Source of the DNA: a virus
DNA: 48,945 nucleotides
Direction: 5' to 3' (one strand)
IMG/VR virus record: IMGVR_UViG_3300035183_000242
Span: 1-48,945 of that record
Part shown: piece by piece, positions 20,225 through 30,571 of the stretch
How the letters are laid out: every line of letters starts with the position of its first letter
How positions within the stretch are numbered: position 1 is the stretch's first letter
Translations under genes and position numbers: made by a program
The notes under the pieces: generated by a model
Told to the model about the DNA's origin: nothing
The model's database searches: none
What the model saw: only the letters and a program-made list of their open reading frames with translations

Positions 20225-22567
20225 TTAGTATTCATAAACAACATCCATCACACAGGTGGAGAATGTTGCTGTGGTTGAGTTTGGAGACGCTTCAATTACC
20301 GATAAGGTTATCAAACCAATATCGGTGGTGGCAATTGATCCACCTGTAAAAGCTGAAATTTGCGACGCAGAAGCGTTATATAGATCAACCAACCAGCCAC
20401 CACCAGATGTCCAGTTAGTCATCACGTCAATGGACGCTCCATCTTTCTGATTTCCACCCGCAAATACGGTGCATGGCTTTTCCGCGACACCAATGACGAT
20501 TTCGCAGTCCATTGTCGTTGTGTTATTCCATTTGCGATAGGTCGGGCTGTTGTATGTATGACCGTCGGCAAAGTTGGTCTTTTTGGCAGAGGTCAGGACG
20601 CGGTTGTAATAGTTCCACACGTGCTTGCGTGTCGGTGTGGTGCTGTTGACCGTTCCACCGATAATATCTGTGGCCTTCTTTGCGCTATCAATATAGACAG
20701 TCCCAACATATCTACGGTCTGCTGCGCCACTTTTGACAAGTATGACTCCCTGTTTCGCAAGGGCTGCGGCTCTGACATTCTTGCTTGCCCAGGCCACTGC
20801 TTCCAAGGTAAGTGTACCGCCGTTGTCATACACAAATATGTCATATGTTATGGATGCTGTTGGAAGACTTGTTAGGGTTAGACTGATTTCAGTTAGTGTA
20901 TATTCTTTCCATGCTCCAGAAGTGTACAGGGTAATAACATCTCCATAAGGCAAGGGTGTCAGATACAGGGTTGTTCCCTGGACGACTGAGGCAGTCGGAT
21001 ATGGAGTTCCAGAAGTCAAAGTAAGTCGTGCCTGAAACGCATACTTTGATAACCCAAGTGGGGTGCTTCCGCCCTGTAAAATAGCGAGGGTCTGATCTGC
21101 AGTTAGATCAACAGGGTCACCCGTTCCAGCGCCAGACGCTCTCCCCTTGATAGTTGCCTGCGCCATGTTTGCCATCTTCGCATTGGTGACAGCACCATTG
21201 GCAATGGTGGTCGTATTGCTATCTTGCGGAGCAGTAACATCACCAGTCAGTGCGGCTCGCGCTAGAAGCGGGGTCGCGTCCAAATAGACCAACGACGTTC
21301 CAGCCATCGAGCCGACTGCGTCCTGAGCCATTTCATCAGTGTATTGGGTTGGGATGGTAGGCTTATTCAAAATCTGAGCATCGCCACTGACTGCATCCCA
21401 ATCTGCATTGACATTTACCTCTGCCCCTTCTGCAATCCCATCCAGTTTCGATGCCTGCGCCGAGGTCATGTATCCATCTGTGCTAGCAGTAGCCGCGGGA
21501 ATGGAAATTGTCCTACTGGTAGATAAGTTTCCTCCTCCCACCAAAGGCGAGGTCGTGTTGATAGAAATCAACGAGGTTACATAATTTCCAAGTTGCCGCA
21601 ATAGCCCGGACAGTTCATAAAGGGTTACTCGGAGCAAAGCCCCAAGGTCATCCTCCACCACAAACGCTTCATTTCCAGATGCAATAGGTCCAATCTCTGG
21701 AGAGGTTTCGATTGTGTCGAGTAGGTCAAACGGAACTCCGCCATCCTCGATGTGCTTATCACTCGCAAAAACGGCCATGTGACCTGCGGTAATTGAACCA
21801 TCTTGAATGACATCACCAGTGCCGCTCTCACCACCACCCCTCCCCCACCGAAGGTCAATATAATCATCCCATTGACCATCTTTATGGGTCATTTCCTGCC
21901 CAGAATACAGCTTGATAGCCCAAGGCCCGATGCAATTTTCATCAGGCAAAGGGATGTCGGCTAACGTCAAGAAATCGACCGAGTCCTTTTCCGTTCCCTC
22001 CTTCACAGTCAAAACGTCGGACGAATCAATGTTCAACAAGACATATCTAGCCCCGTTGGTAGGAACACTGGCAGACACATCCACAATTCGGGTGGAGATG
22101 GTGACATATTGAGACCCATCAATCCAAAGAACAACGGCCCCATATAACTTCACACAGAACGGCCCATCCGTGGTCGAAGGAATTGCCAGCAATGGCAAAA
22201 ACTGGTTTCCATGAAAGTATGTCCAATCCTTGCCATTGGGCCAAGCATGTTCTGGGCCATGAATTGGCAACGTCGTTGTAACAGGGTCTTGAAAAACAAA
22301 TCGCTCGCTGAGAACCTGAAACATGTTGGGAAACTTCGCATCATATCCTAACCATACCTTTAGGTGCGGTAGATTGGTTGGGACAACTCGGTTTATCACT
22401 TCAATCGTCTGGCCGTTATACAGCGTTGCAAAAACATAACCGGGCCGAGAAACAACAACATCGCTGTTCGGTTTGCCAAGAATAGCAGGGATACGTTCAT
22501 CGGAAAAAACCTTCTTGCGAAGGCTTTCATAATATGACTTTATCTTCACTTTTGGCCGAGGAGTCAT
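20225..22567 (-). CDS. Tail fibre / receptor-binding protein
   Basis: A 780-aa protein starting MTPRPKVKIKSYYES at 22567, overlapping the previous stop. About 270 N-terminal residues attach to the tail tip and are followed by a glycine hinge (RWGRGGGESGTG). The central part has fibre-type repeats: NTTSPLVGGGNLSTSRTISI, DGYMTSAQASKLDGIAEGAEVNVNADW, QTLAILQGG, all common in phage side and tail fibres. The C-terminal 250 residues would hold the receptor-binding head. It follows the tail-tip gene and ends the tail module. Confidence 0.85.
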   Translation of the reverse strand: MTPRPKVKIKSYYESLRKKVFSDERIPAILGKPNSDVVVSRPGYVFATLYNGQTIEVINRVVPTNLPHLKVWLGYDAKFPNMFQVLSERFVFQDPVTTTLPIHGPEHAWPNGKDWTYFHGNQFLPLLAIPSTTDGPFCVKLYGAVVLWIDGSQYVTISTRIVDVSASVPTNGARYVLLNIDSSDVLTVKEGTEKDSVDFLTLADIPLPDENCIGPWAIKLYSGQEMTHKDGQWDDYIDLRWGRGGGESGTGDVIQDGSITAGHMAVFASDKHIEDGGVPFDLLDTIETSPEIGPIASGNEAFVVEDDLGALLRVTLYELSGLLRQLGNYVTSLISINTTSPLVGGGNLSTSRTISIPAATASTDGYMTSAQASKLDGIAEGAEVNVNADWDAVSGDAQILNKPTIPTQYTDEMAQDAVGSMAGTSLVYLDATPLLARAALTGDVTAPQDSNTTTIANGAVTNAKMANMAQATIKGRASGAGTGDPVDLTADQTLAILQGGSTPLGLSKYAFQARLTLTSGTPYPTASVVQGTTLYLTPLPYGDVITLYTSGAWKEYTLTEISLTLTSLPTASITYDIFVYDNGGTLTLEAVAWASKNVRAAALAKQGVILVKSGAADRRYVGTVYIDSAKKATDIIGGTVNSTTPTRKHVWNYYNRVLTSAKKTNFADGHTYNSPTYRKWNNTTTMDCEIVIGVAEKPCTVFAGGNQKDGASIDVMTNWTSGGGWLVDLYNASASQISAFTGGSIATTDIGLITLSVIEASPNSTTATFSTCVMDVVYEY

Positions 22568-25500
22568 TTCAACACCTTGATATATTTCACGGCGGGTAAA
22601 CTGCAAACATGGGCGAGGTTTCCAGAAATGTTGAGCCAAGACGTTCCAAAGTCACTTGTAAACCAAACAAATCCGCCACCAGCAACCCAACGATTCGGGT
22701 TGTACTTGGCCCAAGAAAATGCTCGAGTCGCAAGAGGCAGAATGTCATTGATGGAGTGCCAAGTCGAGCCATAGTCGCCAGAGGCAAAAGCTCCTCCCCC
22801 GGACGGGCAAATCATCAACTTTTGACCAGTCGGCTCTACACCCAACCACCACAATGGGTATGGAAAGCCAATTGACTTGCCGCCACCAGTTTCAATAATG
22901 TTTGAGCCATTTCCAGTGACCAAATAAAATCTGTCGAATGAAGTGGCATAGAACATACTAGACGAACCAACACGAACATGACCAGGGCCGGGGGATAGGC
23001 TGTCATTGTAGTCAATGCGTGGGCCAATTTGAGAACCGGACTGGCTAAAGTTCCAAATCGCTACATCCAAAAAGATAGATCTGATCGCTGCTGTCAATGA
23101 CCATTGCCCACCGCCAAAAGTGATGCAGCCAGGCGATCCAGACAAGTCTAGCAGATGTTCACCAGCGGAGAAGCCATATTCATTGCCGACGTAGAAATGG
23201 CCGTCAAGGTATCCGGGCGGCCCAGCCTTTTTCACTCCAGCCACCATAGCAATTTGGTCGTTAGCAACTGAGTTCACGCCAACCGCGACAAGCATGACTC
23301 CCTCGCCAGGACCAGCACCACACTCGGACAAAAGCCAGTCATTATCAAAGACCTGTCGCCAGTATCCGCCAAGACCATCTGTGCACCAAAGTTCATTTCC
23401 TGCGTTTTGGAAAGAGTCATACCCATAGTAGGCAATATAAATCTTGCCGTACTGCGTGACGAGAATTTCGCTGATATTCTGACGATGCCAAGCGTCCAGA
23501 CCGCCATTCATGGCAAGCCAATGCGCTCCATCCAAAGAGTCACCATCGAGGGTGTAATAAAACCCTCGTGTCTGCTCCAGCAAAATCATTTCTTTTGGCA
23601 AATCACTAACATTCGTACCGGGCGGCAAGTACGGGTCGTCAGGCGGCTTTGTCTTTGGAGGATTGGTATCATCCTCGTCAACATTGGGGATGTCGCCTTT
23701 CACACCATGGATGGGAGTGACTTCGGCCTCACAATCCAATTCCGTAAGCAAGAACCCGCCTTCAAGGTCAATGGAATATGTAATTCCACGAACAATCAAG
23801 TTCATCGACAATTCCTGTTCGCGAATGGTATCCTCGACCTGCCCATCTCTGGAGATAAATTGATTCGGCCACATGCTCACACAACGAAAGTTTGAAGCTA
23901 CCTTCAATGGCACATCCGGGAACGGGTTATTCTTGAACGCATAGATAGCGCCAGCAAGGGCAATGGCTTGGTCTTGTCCCTCCAGAAGCAAACGGTCTGC
24001 CGTTAGCGGGCGTCCATAATGCGGAAGGGAGTGTCCGGGAGAGAGAGCGTACCAAGTGGACGGTTTCCCGTCCAAGGTGACGGAAATTCCAGAGATGTTC
24101 ACGACCGATGTGTCTTCAACTTGACGGCGGCGAATCTCCCCACTTGGGAGGAGGTCTTCATCTTCAAATTGATAAACCACATCCCAATCACGGTCAGGGA
24201 CCGGAACAAGTTGCGGTTCGACGCAAAGCCAAAACTCGCCCAACTGGTCAACGCCAGGTCGGGCAAAAATTGAATTGACTGCCATGTCATCAATCTGCTC
24301 CCAAATGGTGGAACTGGACGTTTCAAACCCAGCAGAATAGAGCGTATTTCCAGACAAATTGATATTCATAATCAACGTGGCTGTACTGCGCCAATGGAGC
24401 AAATGCCAAACGGCAATGTCAATATTCAAGCCATCAACCTTGACCCAACTATCCTCATCTGTTGTCCTCAAACCAATGCCTGGGGGGTATCCAGGAATGG
24501 AGCGGAGAAAGTAATTCGCTCCCTTCACTTCAAATGTTACAGTACTTTCATCCTTCGACCAACGAATGGTCTCTCCTGCGATGTATCCAACGCAAACGAT
24601 GTTCTCGCAACCAGGCTTGAATCCAATGGACTGTTTGGCAGCGCCATACCAATCCTCGGCAAAAAGAACCACCTCGGCTCGGTCTCGGAGCAAGGATTTC
24701 GAAGCATCCCCATGCGCGGTTATGGTGAATGAGAATCCACCATCCTCATAACTGCCAGAGATTTGCCCTACAATAATAGGCGACTCTGGGGGTGATATTC
24801 TACTTTCAACATAAACCCAACGAACAACCGTAAACGCCTTTCCATTGTTTGCTCTAACAGTGCAATAGTAAAACTTCTTTCCAGGCGTTGTAAACCGCAT
24901 AGTCAAAGCGCCTGTATTTTCACCAACTAAAGATGAAGCATCCGAGCAAGTCCATCTGAACGAAGAAATGGAAGAGCCGAAAACAAACGAACGAGAAGCG
25001 GTCGCCTCAACTTCGGCCATAAAAACCTGTCCAACAAACGAGTGAATCGAAATCCAATGCCATGACGAACTTGGGTTCTTTTTTCCAGTCACAACGACTT
25101 TCAAAGTGTGAGACGTGTCTAAAAGACCAGTAGAAGTATAAGAATCGGTCAAATAAGTATCAACCTCATTCACCAAAACATCATCAACATAAATCCCGGC
25201 AATCCCATTGTATATGCCAGTCCCGAAGTTGACAGTAAACTCACGCCCAAAAAACTCCAACTCTGCATAACTGCCAACAAAGTCAGAATTCATTGCTCCA
25301 CTTCCACCGTTTACCCAAGTGCCAATAAATCTGAACACGCGGTCGTTTATATTGAAAACCTGAGAAATAGTTGGTTCCAACCATACAACTTTTGGAGCGT
25401 CAATTAGCACCAATGGGTCAAAGTTCTCATTCTGGTCAGTGTATTCAATATCTCCATCCATAAGAACATTCGCATCTTCATCAACAAAAACATGCTTAGC

Positions 25501-25854
25501 CCAAAGCAAATAGTCCCTATAAACCGTGATGTAATGGTCTTCGGCAATGCGAAGGATGGATTCTTCGCCAATGTAGAACGTTGTATTAGTAGGCGCTTTT
25601 CTAACCCGCGCCCATCCTATCTCATGTCCACCATCGGTAGTGCCAATGGCAACTGTCATTCCAGGCAAGACATCAGTATAGTTGCCATAGGTGGAATCAT
25701 CCCACAGGAACTCCTTCAAAAAGTCCCAAGTGGTGAAAGTTTGATTGACTCTGGCCTTGAAAACCACATCAGGATTATCAAGGCCGGTCAAATAGAACTT
25801 ACTAAACTGAGGGCCACTTCGCAGTAAGGCTTTTTGTTCTGGACTTACAATCAT
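22564..25854 (-). CDS. Large tail-tip / baseplate protein with Ig-like and propeller-like regions
   Basis: A 1096-aa protein; the ATG overlaps the stop of 25851-26243. The N-terminus (residues 1-170) resembles tail-tip attachment domains. Residues 190-360 are beta-rich with a PKD/Ig-like stretch (TCSDASSLVGENTGALTMRFTTPGKKFYYCTV). A middle part (about 370-720) may be the hub, and the last 340 residues have repeated Asp-box-like elements (GDYGSTWHSIN, SDFGTSWLNIS) typical of beta-propellers. It probably binds host surface glycans and joins the fibre to the tail tube. Confidence 0.8.
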   Translation of the reverse strand: MIVSPEQKALLRSGPQFSKFYLTGLDNPDVVFKARVNQTFTTWDFLKEFLWDDSTYGNYTDVLPGMTVAIGTTDGGHEIGWARVRKAPTNTTFYIGEESILRIAEDHYITVYRDYLLWAKHVFVDEDANVLMDGDIEYTDQNENFDPLVLIDAPKVVWLEPTISQVFNINDRVFRFIGTWVNGGSGAMNSDFVGSYAELEFFGREFTVNFGTGIYNGIAGIYVDDVLVNEVDTYLTDSYTSTGLLDTSHTLKVVVTGKKNPSSSWHWISIHSFVGQVFMAEVEATASRSFVFGSSISSFRWTCSDASSLVGENTGALTMRFTTPGKKFYYCTVRANNGKAFTVVRWVYVESRISPPESPIIVGQISGSYEDGGFSFTITAHGDASKSLLRDRAEVVLFAEDWYGAAKQSIGFKPGCENIVCVGYIAGETIRWSKDESTVTFEVKGANYFLRSIPGYPPGIGLRTTDEDSWVKVDGLNIDIAVWHLLHWRSTATLIMNINLSGNTLYSAGFETSSSTIWEQIDDMAVNSIFARPGVDQLGEFWLCVEPQLVPVPDRDWDVVYQFEDEDLLPSGEIRRRQVEDTSVVNISGISVTLDGKPSTWYALSPGHSLPHYGRPLTADRLLLEGQDQAIALAGAIYAFKNNPFPDVPLKVASNFRCVSMWPNQFISRDGQVEDTIREQELSMNLIVRGITYSIDLEGGFLLTELDCEAEVTPIHGVKGDIPNVDEDDTNPPKTKPPDDPYLPPGTNVSDLPKEMILLEQTRGFYYTLDGDSLDGAHWLAMNGGLDAWHRQNISEILVTQYGKIYIAYYGYDSFQNAGNELWCTDGLGGYWRQVFDNDWLLSECGAGPGEGVMLVAVGVNSVANDQIAMVAGVKKAGPPGYLDGHFYVGNEYGFSAGEHLLDLSGSPGCITFGGGQWSLTAAIRSIFLDVAIWNFSQSGSQIGPRIDYNDSLSPGPGHVRVGSSSMFYATSFDRFYLVTGNGSNIIETGGGKSIGFPYPLWWLGVEPTGQKLMICPSGGGAFASGDYGSTWHSINDILPLATRAFSWAKYNPNRWVAGGGFVWFTSDFGTSWLNISGNLAHVCSLPAVKYIKVLK

Positions 25855-26243
25855 GGCGTTACCTCGGTCAAATACTTGAACTCCAAACGAAAGTCCATCC
25901 GAGTTTTATTCTGCGGGTCTTCAATGGGAGGCCAGTACATATCGCCATAGAACAATTTGAATTGGTTGCTCCCTTCAAGGATTTTCGTCTGGACATAGAC
26001 CTTGGCTGAGGCGGCAGGGTCAGGACAAAGCGCCCTGAATACTGCCCTGTCTAAATCTGACAAAAAGCCATAGACCCAAGTTGCGGAAGCATAGCCAAAC
26101 TTTCGCTTGCCTCCAGACATCAAGGGCAATTCCTTGAACGCTGGAGAAAAGTTCCATCGAGGCTCCAATACATAGGTTAAATTGTCGGAGGTCAATCCGA
26201 CTGCCCAAAGGTATCCGGGGCGAGGGACAATTATCGTGGTCAT
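25851..26243 (-). CDS. Distal-tail-like small protein
   Basis: A 130-aa protein between the tape measure and the tail-tip gene, with ATGA overlaps on both sides. Beta-rich (IIVPRPGYLWAVGLTSDNLTYVLEP, KRKFGYASATWVYGFLSD). Position directly after the tape measure is that of distal tail proteins in siphophages. The sequence alone does not place it in a family. Confidence 0.68.
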   Translation of the reverse strand: MTTIIVPRPGYLWAVGLTSDNLTYVLEPRWNFSPAFKELPLMSGGKRKFGYASATWVYGFLSDLDRAVFRALCPDPAASAKVYVQTKILEGSNQFKLFYGDMYWPPIEDPQNKTRMDFRLEFKYLTEVTP

Positions 26244-28546
26244 GCGGGTACTGCTCCTCCCAACAGATTCGATATCTGTTGGAACACAGAGTTCTCGACG
26301 TTCTCCAAATGAGACTTCAACTCCATGGCCGTCATTCCGTTTTCCAACTTCAACTGGATAATCTGGGTCGTACCGCCTCCAATAGCGCCAAGCAAATTCT
26401 GTTGATTGAGCCGTCCACCAACCAACTGCTCGGCGGCGCGCGTGGTCGCGGCGCTCATGACAAATTCATTGTCATGCAACTGGTACAGGCCCTTATTGAC
26501 GTAGCCTCCACTTGCTCGACTTCCAGAGATGGACGGGGTCATAGCCGACTGGTAGGACTGCATGAAACTTTGAGCATCAGAAACAATAATGCTGTAATAC
26601 TTCTGCCGCATGGCCCGCTCTGCCTGCAACGCGCCGCCAAGGTCTCGGATTTGGTTATTCGCGGCAAGCACGCGGTCTCGGCGCTCCTGTTCATATTGCT
26701 TCTGCGCCTCTGCCAACTGTTCCTGAGCGGCTTCCTTTGCGGCGGCAATGGCTTCTTTTCTTGCCTCTAAAGCCTGCTCCTCCTGTGCGCGGGCCTGAGC
26801 GCGAGCCTGCGAAAGTTGTTCTTCATAAGCCTGTCTTCGCTGTTCAAGTTCAGCCTGATATTGCTTCTTGGCTTCTTCAAGTTGGCGACGGGTGTTTTCT
26901 TTTGCCTGCGCTACGGCCTCATTTGCGGAATCTTGAATTTCCTTTTTGCGGTCATTGTAGGCTTGTTCTTCTTGGTCTATGGCGAAGGCGTCACGTTGCA
27001 AGGTGAGTTTCTGCATTGTGCGATTATGTTCTCGCTCCAATTCCTCCAACTGCTTGCGCTCATCTTCCCGAATACGAACAACCTCATCACGGCCAGTCTT
27101 CTCAATGTTGGCAACGTTGTTGGCGTAATTTTGAGCGGCCTCGGCCAGGCCAGCCTTGTAACTCCTCATGATTGCGCCGACAGCCGCAGACAGGTCATCA
27201 CTTATCTGCCTGAGCGTTTTGGCAAGCGTAGCATTTGCAGACTTGATTGCCGCAGTCTCTTGCCGCACAATATCTTTTCTCTTACTCAAGTATGCGCGTT
27301 CAGCGGCCAAGTTTTCCTGTTCCAACTTCCGCATGATTTCAAAGCCAAGTTTGTCCGTCTCTGAGGCGGCCTCGCCCGCCTTCTCAACCGCATCAGTCAA
27401 CCCCAAGAATGAGGTCGTAGCCTGCCAGACCTTCTTGGTAGAACCTTCAGCAACCAAGCCCATCTTTTCAAGGGCCGCAGTCCATCCAGTAATGCCCATT
27501 GCTGTAAAGCGTTTGGCGGTCGTACCCGCATCCCCAAGCGACTGGTCTTTATAGTCCTTGCCATAGATTCCTTTTGCCGCGAAGTTTCCAAAAAACTTTC
27601 CAATCACGGCGCCAACAGCGGCGGCTAAGGCTAAAACCAATCCACCCCCAATTCCTTTCAAGACGCCAGTTAAAAGGCCAGACAACCCACCAACCGCGCC
27701 GCCTCCCCCACCAGCAACAGACGCACCAACATAGGCCGCAACGCTTTTTTCAAAGCGCATGGTAGCAAGGTCAAACTCTGCATTTGCGGCTACATATTTC
27801 AGGTCGGCTATAATTTTGATGCCAGAAGCGGCGACTTTTAGAATGGCTCCAAGACCCACCGCAACCGTTCCCGCGGTGAGCAATGTCTTTGCTAATTCTG
27901 GGTGAGCCTCAACGTACTTCGACGCCTGTTCGGTAAGGTCTGCGACTTTTTCAATCGTTGGGAGCAGCGCGGAGAGGGCAACCCGACTGACCCGCTCCAT
28001 CGACTGTTCGATTTGTTTTTGGGCGTCCAGCCATTCACGAGCGGATTTGGTCATTACGCCCATATCCTTTTGGCGAGCGGCTTCCTTTTGCGCGGCGGCA
28101 AACATTCCGCCAAGAGCCGCAGAACCTCCAGCAAATAGGCCAAGTCCGGCACTTCCAAGTATCCCAGAGGTCCTTGTCAGTTTTGAGACTTCTTTTGATA
28201 CAAGTTGCAAATTTCTCTCAGCCTGAATCGCAGCTTTTCCCATCTCATACACGCCATCTGGCAGCTGCTCAATCGTACTCTCAGCAACGCCAGCAATGTC
28301 AGCCATCTTCGATATTTCTTGGTTGACCTTCTGGGCTTCTTCGCGTTCGCGGCGGAGTTCTTCAGAGGACTGCTTTACCTTCTTCTTGACTTTATCAAAA
28401 CCTTCTTCCGTCTTTTTCGACCCCTTCAAAACGGCGTCAGTGTAGGTCTGGAAGTCTTTAGCAAGGTCGTCAGCAAACCCCTGAATTTCCTTTTCAGCGG
28501 CTTTTGCGTCAGCGACAATGCCAATCACAACATCAGGACTGCCCAT
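26240..28546 (-). CDS. Tail tape measure protein
   Basis: A 768-aa protein, SD AAGGTG before the ATG at 28546. Long helical stretches: a lysine/glutamate-rich coiled coil at residues 30-100, Ala/Gly-rich hydrophobic segments near 145-170 and 265-330 (GGGLVLALAAAVGAVIGKFFG), and a very long Glu/Gln/Arg coiled coil at 400-640. This is the classic layout of tape measure proteins, which set tail length and enter the host membrane. It directly follows the chaperone frameshift genes. At about 1.5 angstrom per residue the tail would be about 115 nm, an estimate only. Confidence 0.93.
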   Translation of the reverse strand: MGSPDVVIGIVADAKAAEKEIQGFADDLAKDFQTYTDAVLKGSKKTEEGFDKVKKKVKQSSEELRREREEAQKVNQEISKMADIAGVAESTIEQLPDGVYEMGKAAIQAERNLQLVSKEVSKLTRTSGILGSAGLGLFAGGSAALGGMFAAAQKEAARQKDMGVMTKSAREWLDAQKQIEQSMERVSRVALSALLPTIEKVADLTEQASKYVEAHPELAKTLLTAGTVAVGLGAILKVAASGIKIIADLKYVAANAEFDLATMRFEKSVAAYVGASVAGGGGGAVGGLSGLLTGVLKGIGGGLVLALAAAVGAVIGKFFGNFAAKGIYGKDYKDQSLGDAGTTAKRFTAMGITGWTAALEKMGLVAEGSTKKVWQATTSFLGLTDAVEKAGEAASETDKLGFEIMRKLEQENLAAERAYLSKRKDIVRQETAAIKSANATLAKTLRQISDDLSAAVGAIMRSYKAGLAEAAQNYANNVANIEKTGRDEVVRIREDERKQLEELEREHNRTMQKLTLQRDAFAIDQEEQAYNDRKKEIQDSANEAVAQAKENTRRQLEEAKKQYQAELEQRRQAYEEQLSQARAQARAQEEQALEARKEAIAAAKEAAQEQLAEAQKQYEQERRDRVLAANNQIRDLGGALQAERAMRQKYYSIIVSDAQSFMQSYQSAMTPSISGSRASGGYVNKGLYQLHDNEFVMSAATTRAAEQLVGGRLNQQNLLGAIGGGTTQIIQLKLENGMTAMELKSHLENVENSVFQQISNLLGGAVPA

Positions 28547-28548
28547 AT

Positions 28549-29222
28549 CTACACCTTACTCCTAATCTGTTCAAGCACCTGCGCGACAATTTTCTCGAAC
28601 AGCATATCAATATAGAGAATGACGTTCATCACGTGCTCCGGCTGGTCTCGCAGCCCACCTTTGCGCGGTAAGAACTTCCGCCCAGTCGAAACCCACATAA
28701 TCCAATCAGGGAGGACGGCGCGGAACTCATCCAAACTAATTTCCAACTCCAAAGGCAGAGAGTTATCCTCATCTACCTTTGGAGCAAACTTCATCAAAGT
28801 CTGAATTACTTCACGCGCCTCTGCCCTTTTTTTTTGTTGGACCCCCGACTGGTATTCAATGGAGCATTCGCGTCCATCCTAGTTGCAAGAGCCTCAACCG
28901 CTTCCTCGGCCTCATCCAACCACTTGTACCAGTGGGGGTTGAGTTTACGGTTCGCTTCAGTCAAGATGTTGATGTCAACCTCGCGCATGTCGCGGTATTC
29001 CATAATGGAGAGGGGTTCACCATTGACAGTGCAGGCAGCCGCAAGCGGAGCAAACACATTGACGAAGGCGCGAAGGATTTTCGGCTGTTTCTCGAACGCC
29101 ACCAGCGCCTCGCCAATGTATTCACCACGGCGTTCACCAGCAAAGTAATCCGCTTCGAGGACAAGGACTACCCGTCCATCCGAGAGCGTGACCATCTTGG
29201 AGCGAAGGCCCTGAGTCGTCAT
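28549..29222 (-). CDS. Tail assembly chaperone GT-like fusion made by -1 frameshift
   Basis: Frame 0 starts at 29222; ribosomes slipping back one base on the A9 tract (28835-28827) leave the codons NKKK and continue as RAEAREVIQTLMKFAPKVDED to the stop at 28551-28549. The second frame has no SD and its only early ATG (28794) is poor, yet it is open right back to the slip site and protein-like throughout. Gene order (tail tube, this pair, tape measure) is that of lambda G/GT chaperones. The fusion would be about 224 aa. Confidence 0.82.
28806..29222 (-). CDS. Tail assembly chaperone, unshifted form (G-like)
   Basis: A 138-aa protein, ATG at 29222 (SD AGAGG) overlapping the previous gene's TAA. 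Soluble, mixed alpha/beta (EEAVEALATRMDANAP near the end). Terminates with GSNKKKGQRRVK just after the A9 slippery tract. In siphophages the short form is made in excess over the shifted form and both load the tape measure protein during tail assembly. Confidence 0.82.
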   Translation of the reverse strand: MTTQGLRSKMVTLSDGRVVLVLEADYFAGERRGEYIGEALVAFEKQPKILRAFVNVFAPLAAACTVNGEPLSIMEYRDMREVDINILTEANRKLNPHWYKWLDEAEEAVEALATRMDANAPLNTSRGSNKKKGQRRVK

Positions 29223-30076
29223 TACACGGCCTCTTGGAAGACGATATGCACTTCCTTACCGGTTCCGGGAGCGACATCGAAGGTCACGCCCGCGGTGGTG
29301 GCAGTGTAATCAGCGGCGTCCACCTCGACCGAATAGACATCGGTCGGGTCGGCAACGTACACAGCAATATTGGCGGCACTGTTCGCGGGCATGGAGGCCG
29401 GGAACTCGAACAAGGTCTGGCCGGCGCCCGCGATGAACGAAGCAATGCGCGGGTCACCCTCGGCGAAGCCCGACCAAACGCCAGCCTCAAACGCACCCGA
29501 TTCAGGGACGCCGCTGGTCTCGTCGTATATATCAGCCAGCGGAGCCATGATTTCGCCCCACAGGTAGCGGGTCACAGGGTCAGGGGCAATGTCATAGACC
29601 AAATCAATGGGTTCCGCGCCCGCGCCTGGCAAACGAACCACGGCCTTAGTGCTGGTGATGAAGTGGAAGTGCGTGCGATACGGGCCAGATTTGGCAAGGC
29701 CCGACTGCATACAAATCAAGCCGACATTCGGCTCGCTGCCAGCAAGGTCAGACAGGTGCGGGAGCATCTTGAAGCCCGCCTTGGTCACAATGGTGGAACC
29801 AGACAGAGCGGCAATGACGTCAAGGTCTTCCGCGCCAACGGAAATCTCGCCAGATGCAACTTCGAGCGACGGGAATTGCTGGACTTTGAGCAGACGGTCA
29901 TTGCCAGTATGCGCAATCTTCCGCGTGCTGGGCAGGGTGAGGTTGTAAGCCTTTGAGCCGTACAACTCAATGCCGACATAGGCGGTATGACCAGTGGCCT
30001 TCGGACGCCCCATCGCGTTTAGTTCATAGACAACGACTTTCTTCAAACCAGAATAGACAAACGGTTCAGTAAGCAT
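29222..30076 (-). CDS. Major tail tube protein
   Basis: A 284-aa protein, SD AAGGAGAG before the ATG at 30076. The first 190 residues are beta-rich with the tail-tube style opening (KKVVVYELNAMGRPKATGHTAYVGIELYGSKAYNLTLP). The last 80 (TLFEFPASMPANSAANIAVYVADPTDVYSVEVDAADYTATTAGVTF) are an extra Ig-like surface domain. It follows the tail terminator candidate and precedes the chaperones, the standard order. Confidence 0.85.
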   Translation of the reverse strand: MLTEPFVYSGLKKVVVYELNAMGRPKATGHTAYVGIELYGSKAYNLTLPSTRKIAHTGNDRLLKVQQFPSLEVASGEISVGAEDLDVIAALSGSTIVTKAGFKMLPHLSDLAGSEPNVGLICMQSGLAKSGPYRTHFHFITSTKAVVRLPGAGAEPIDLVYDIAPDPVTRYLWGEIMAPLADIYDETSGVPESGAFEAGVWSGFAEGDPRIASFIAGAGQTLFEFPASMPANSAANIAVYVADPTDVYSVEVDAADYTATTAGVTFDVAPGTGKEVHIVFQEAV

Positions 30077-30091
30077 GGCGATACTCTCCTT

Positions 30092-30571
30092 CTATTTTGT
30101 TCTTACAAAAACTTGCGTGATAGTCACGACCAAAACTTGAGCAATGAAAGCGGGTGGGCCTTCTTGGTCACCCTTTGCGCTTGGGATGTACCGAGGGCGG
30201 TCTTCTGCGACAACAGTGAGTCGCTTCACACGGTCTGCCGCTCCAAGTGTTTCACCCCGGAGAGATAAGGCTAACAAATTGAACAAGTCGCCGCGATAGG
30301 ACTTGAAGCCTCTCCAAGCCTCCTCGCTAGTGGTCTTGAAGCGATAAAACACGTCCAACAAGACTTCCCAATTGACTTCGTAAAACCCAGAACCCGCAGG
30401 CATTATAGGGAACGCGCCCGGATAAGCAATGCCATAGTGGTCATGCCCATTGTCCAACACTGTGTCGTCGGAAGCAGTCAACTGCTTGGACGGGTGGGGG
30501 AACAAGGCTGGCAAACCCTCGGCAATGTAATCGAGCAAAGCCTGTTCAGCGGTTGAGTAGAGGTCGGTCAT
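30092..30571 (-). CDS. Tail terminator / tail completion-like protein
   Basis: A 159-aa protein, ATG overlapping the previous stop (ATGA). Alpha/beta composition (LYSTAEQALLDYIAEGLPALFPHPS, FYEVNWEVLLDVFYRFKT, FIAQVLVVTITQVFVRTK) is typical of gpU-like terminators, and position just before the tail tube fits. Assignment rests mostly on gene order. Confidence 0.68.
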   Translation of the reverse strand: MTDLYSTAEQALLDYIAEGLPALFPHPSKQLTASDDTVLDNGHDHYGIAYPGAFPIMPAGSGFYEVNWEVLLDVFYRFKTTSEEAWRGFKSYRGDLFNLLALSLRGETLGAADRVKRLTVVAEDRPRYIPSAKGDQEGPPAFIAQVLVVTITQVFVRTK

